A DNA stretch of 8,282 bases from NCBI GenBank assembly GCA_020348185.1, contig CP070743.1:137955-146236 (forward strand). The letters are read 5' to 3'. The notes under the pieces are model-generated. The model saw only the letters and a program-made list of their open reading frames with translations. It made no database searches and was not told the DNA's origin. This stretch comes from Nitrospirota bacterium (lineage in GTDB: Bacteria > Nitrospirota > Nitrospiria > Nitrospirales > UBA8639). The first letter of the stretch is position 1, and each line of letters opens with the position of its first letter. Below are positions 6,285 through 8,282 of this stretch, piece after piece. A program made the translations under genes and the position numbers.

Positions 6285-7745
6285 ATGAAAAATCCAAAAC
6301 CCTCACGAAAATCTAAAACACTTGATCTTCATCGTCCTAACGCTCATCCCAAGAGCACACGGGCCGAACACCGGGCTCAGGGCAAAGCGTTACGAAAGAA
6401 CGTGCCGCGTCGAATCCATAGAAAGTGGAGTCCATCTCCCAACCGTCCGGATCCCATGGATTTACTTCAGGGACAGGACCAGGGCCGTGTCGAACAACTC
6501 GTCCCGATCAAGTATGGCCGGATGCTTGCCTCGCCTTTCGCTTTTCTACGTGGGTCGGCAACGATCATGGCCTCTGATTTAACGGGGACCCCGACAACCG
6601 GCCAACACGTTCAGTTATGCGGAGATGCCCATCTTTCCAATTTCGGAGCCTTTGCGTCCCCCGAACGCCGACTGGTATTCGATATCAATGATTTTGATGA
6701 AACACTTCGAGGGCCTTGGGAATGGGATCTGAAACGCCTGGCCACCAGTGCGGTCGTCGCCGGATTGGAAAACGGGTTCAAAAAAGATGTGTGTCGCGGA
6801 TTGGCCCAAACGGTTATTAGAAGCTACCGTTCGGGCATGAAACAATTTTCCGGCATGCACACCCTGGACGTCTGGTACTTCAATCTCCCTTGGGAGAAAG
6901 TGGAACAGATGTTCACCGGTCGGTCCTCAAAGACCAGTAAAAAGGTCGCGACCAAATTAGTTGCCAAGGCCCGGCGCCATTCAAGAGATAAAACGGTGGA
7001 AGAAATGACGAAGGTCCAAACAGGCAACCGTCGATTCGTGGACGATTCGCCGCGGATCGTTCGATTGGACGATAAGGCCAAATGGAATGAGATCGACCCT
7101 CAGGGCCATTTAATGATGTCCAGGAAATTCATTCAAGAGACCTGGGTTCGGTACCTCAATTCCTTATCGCCGGAGCGCCAACACTTTCTGGAACGGTTTC
7201 GAATCAGGGATATCGCGCATCGCATTGGCGGGATCGGGAGTGTCGGAACGCGCTGCATGGTTATTCTGCTCGAAGGCGAGATCGCAGAAGACTGGTTGAT
7301 CTTACAGCTCAAGGAAGCGGGACCCTCCTGTCTGGAGAATGCGCTTGGGAAAAGCGAATTTGCCAACCATGCACAGAGAGTCGTCATGGGGCAGCGGTTC
7401 ATGACAGCCGTCAACGACATGTTCCTGGGCTGGCATTGCTCACCCCTGTCGGGCCGGGACTTCTACTGGCGGCAATTAAAGGATATGAAGGGAGCCGTGA
7501 ATGTCAGCGAAATGGATGAAAAGGCTTTGGAGAATTATCTTTTACTCTGCGGCTGGTGTCTTGCCCGCGCGCATGCGCGAACTGGGCATGAGTCTGTCAT
7601 TTTTGGATACGTCGGCCGCAATGAATCCCTCGACGAAGCCATGGCTGACTTCGCAATCTCATACGCCGAACAGAACGAAAAAGATTACGAGGCCCTAACG
7701 AAAGCCGTCAAATCCGGAAGGATAGCAGCCGAGACGGGGGTGTAG
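6285..7745 (+). CDS. DUF2252 family protein, probable kinase-like fold, function unknown
   Basis: This 486-residue protein is recognisable as DUF2252 (COG4320-type) by YGRMLASPFAFLRG (77-90), CGDAHLSNFG (112-121), DINDFDET (133-140), GPWEWDLKRLATS (143-155) and a C-terminal helical stretch with FGYVGR (440-445) and DFAISYAEQ (455-463). GDAHLSN resembles the catalytic loop of aminoglycoside/choline kinases (GDxHxxN), and the following DFDET...WDL resembles their metal-binding Asp segment, so a phosphotransferase-like activity is an inference. A glycine-rich GIGSVG (316-321) and LQLKEA with K343 lie far downstream of the catalytic loop, the reverse of the normal kinase order. The first 50 residues are rich in Lys, Arg and His and are probably disordered. 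There is no signal peptide or membrane segment, so it is cytoplasmic. The start is the first possible one in this frame (a stop lies at 6210-6212), but its ribosome-binding site is poor. No functional tie to the efflux genes is visible. Confidence 0.88.
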   Translation: MKNPKPSRKSKTLDLHRPNAHPKSTRAEHRAQGKALRKNVPRRIHRKWSPSPNRPDPMDLLQGQDQGRVEQLVPIKYGRMLASPFAFLRGSATIMASDLTGTPTTGQHVQLCGDAHLSNFGAFASPERRLVFDINDFDETLRGPWEWDLKRLATSAVVAGLENGFKKDVCRGLAQTVIRSYRSGMKQFSGMHTLDVWYFNLPWEKVEQMFTGRSSKTSKKVATKLVAKARRHSRDKTVEEMTKVQTGNRRFVDDSPRIVRLDDKAKWNEIDPQGHLMMSRKFIQETWVRYLNSLSPERQHFLERFRIRDIAHRIGGIGSVGTRCMVILLEGEIAEDWLILQLKEAGPSCLENALGKSEFANHAQRVVMGQRFMTAVNDMFLGWHCSPLSGRDFYWRQLKDMKGAVNVSEMDEKALENYLLLCGWCLARAHARTGHESVIFGYVGRNESLDEAMADFAISYAEQNEKDYEALTKAVKSGRIAAETGV

Positions 7746-7784
7746 GGGACATTCTAAGGCGAGATTCGAACAGGTGACTCCCAC
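7746..7784. other. 39-bp gap between convergent genes
   Basis: The DUF2252 gene and the - strand gene end toward each other here. I see no strong hairpin with a T-run on either strand, so no bidirectional intrinsic terminator can be supported. A short tRNA T-loop-like match on the - strand was examined and rejected. Confidence 0.5.
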
Positions 7785-8282
7785 TTAACGCACGAATAAA
7801 TACCGTAGTTCCTCAAGGCTATGATCAATAACCTCCAAGTCCATTTCCATTTGCTGGCCCAGCGAAGCCAGGTAAATGACGGCGTTGGTGTTGGCATCGC
7901 GATATCGTTCCGACGCACATTGTAATCGCTCCCGCATTTTTTTATTCACCTGAAACACATTTTGGTAGGTTTTCGCAAACTCCTCTAATTCCCAGTCAGG
8001 GGTGCCACCCTCCTTCATACGAAAATATTGCTCAACGAGATACATCGACACCGCTCGGTAAACCGTCTCATGCCCTGACGCAAAAGGGAGGTGAAATCTC
8101 ACCATCGGTCGCAGGTGATCTAATACCGGACAATTGCTGGTGACCATGACCACTCCCATAAGGGATCCTAAGCCTTTTTGTATATCCAGGCGGTTTTGAT
8201 ACTTCCTTTCCTTTATTTCAACCGTCACGAGAGCTTTTTCAATAGAGTCCCTCCCCTTAAATCCTTCGACAATGTTCGCCAG
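7785..8282 (-). CDS. Uncharacterised conserved protein (probably DUF6901 family), N-terminus cut by window edge
   Basis: The reading frame stays open from the stop at 7785-7787 to the right edge, giving 165 visible residues. A GTG at 8226-8228 could be taken as a start. The codons before it (reading LANIVEGFKGRDSIEKAL) continue the family pattern as I remember it, so the GTG is more likely an internal valine and the true start lies outside. The recognisable core is VTSNCPVLDHLRPMVRFHLP (visible residues 47-66), followed by ETVYRAVSMYLVEQYF, then PDWELEEF and a C-terminal helical part with Asn and Asp residues (DANTNAV). I recall relatives with a cysteine-bearing N-terminal section (C..C..CP) just before the point where this one begins. 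I believe the family is DUF6901 but am not certain of the number, and its function is unknown to me. There is no signal peptide or membrane helix in the visible part. It faces the DUF2252 gene, so the two are not co-transcribed. Confidence 0.75.
   Translation of the reverse strand: MANIVEGFKGRDSIEKALVTVEIKERKYQNRLDIQKGLGSLMGVVMVTSNCPVLDHLRPMVRFHLPFASGHETVYRAVSMYLVEQYFRMKEGGTPDWELEEFAKTYQNVFQVNKKMRERLQCASERYRDANTNAVIYLASLGQQMEMDLEVIDHSLEELRYLFVR

Noticed and set aside
7755..7800. tRNA T-loop-like GTTCGAATC on the - strand (7763-7771), possible tRNA remnant or attachment site
   Set aside because: The flanking bases do not form a T-stem, no anticodon or acceptor arms can be folded, and a full tRNA would run into the end of the conserved - strand gene. 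It is most likely chance.
1..8282. CRISPR array, insertion sequence, phage genes or a defence-type operon
   Set aside because: I found no regularly spaced repeats, transposase motifs, terminal inverted repeats or nuclease/toxin domains. Coding density and style are uniform across the window.

Overview
The window comes from a Gram-negative (diderm) bacterium with moderately high GC (roughly mid-50s percent by eye). This is clear because it carries tripartite efflux components that span two membranes. The mix of AcrB-type RND pumps, a DUF2252 protein and a protein of the 'LRPMVRFHLPF' family would fit Nitrospirota, such as a Nitrospira relative. That assignment is a weak inference, since there is no rRNA or other marker gene here.

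Bases 1-6165 are the downstream part of a multidrug-type efflux operon on the + strand. It begins with the C-terminal half of one RND permease, cut by the left edge. A complete second RND permease follows and overlaps the first by 8 bp. Last comes a NodT/OprM-type outer-membrane factor lipoprotein, which starts 1 nt after the second permease and has a strong Shine-Dalgarno inside that permease's last codons. The periplasmic adaptor (membrane fusion protein) that such a system needs is not in the window and presumably lies upstream. The two permeases align without a single gap over 490 residues at about 65% identity (hand count). The membrane part is nearly constant and the periplasmic substrate-handling part has diverged. 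The order RND-RND-outer membrane factor resembles systems with two different pump subunits (MdtBC, MuxBC-OpmB), but the sequences are AcrB/HAE-1-like.

Bases 6166-6284 are a 119-bp gap with two 10-bp perfect palindromes and no convincing terminator. It is followed by a complete DUF2252 protein (6285-7745, +). The motif order of this protein suggests a kinase-like fold in which the ATP-binding lobe follows the catalytic loop in the chain. A 39-bp gap separates it from a convergent gene on the - strand (7785 to the right edge). That gene is cut by the window end and belongs to an uncharacterised family I believe is called DUF6901.

The first three genes clearly work together as an export machine. 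The last two show no evident functional link to it or to each other. I see no mobile element, CRISPR array, RNA gene or defence system. The most interesting points are the divergent tandem pumps and the apparent motif permutation in the DUF2252 protein.
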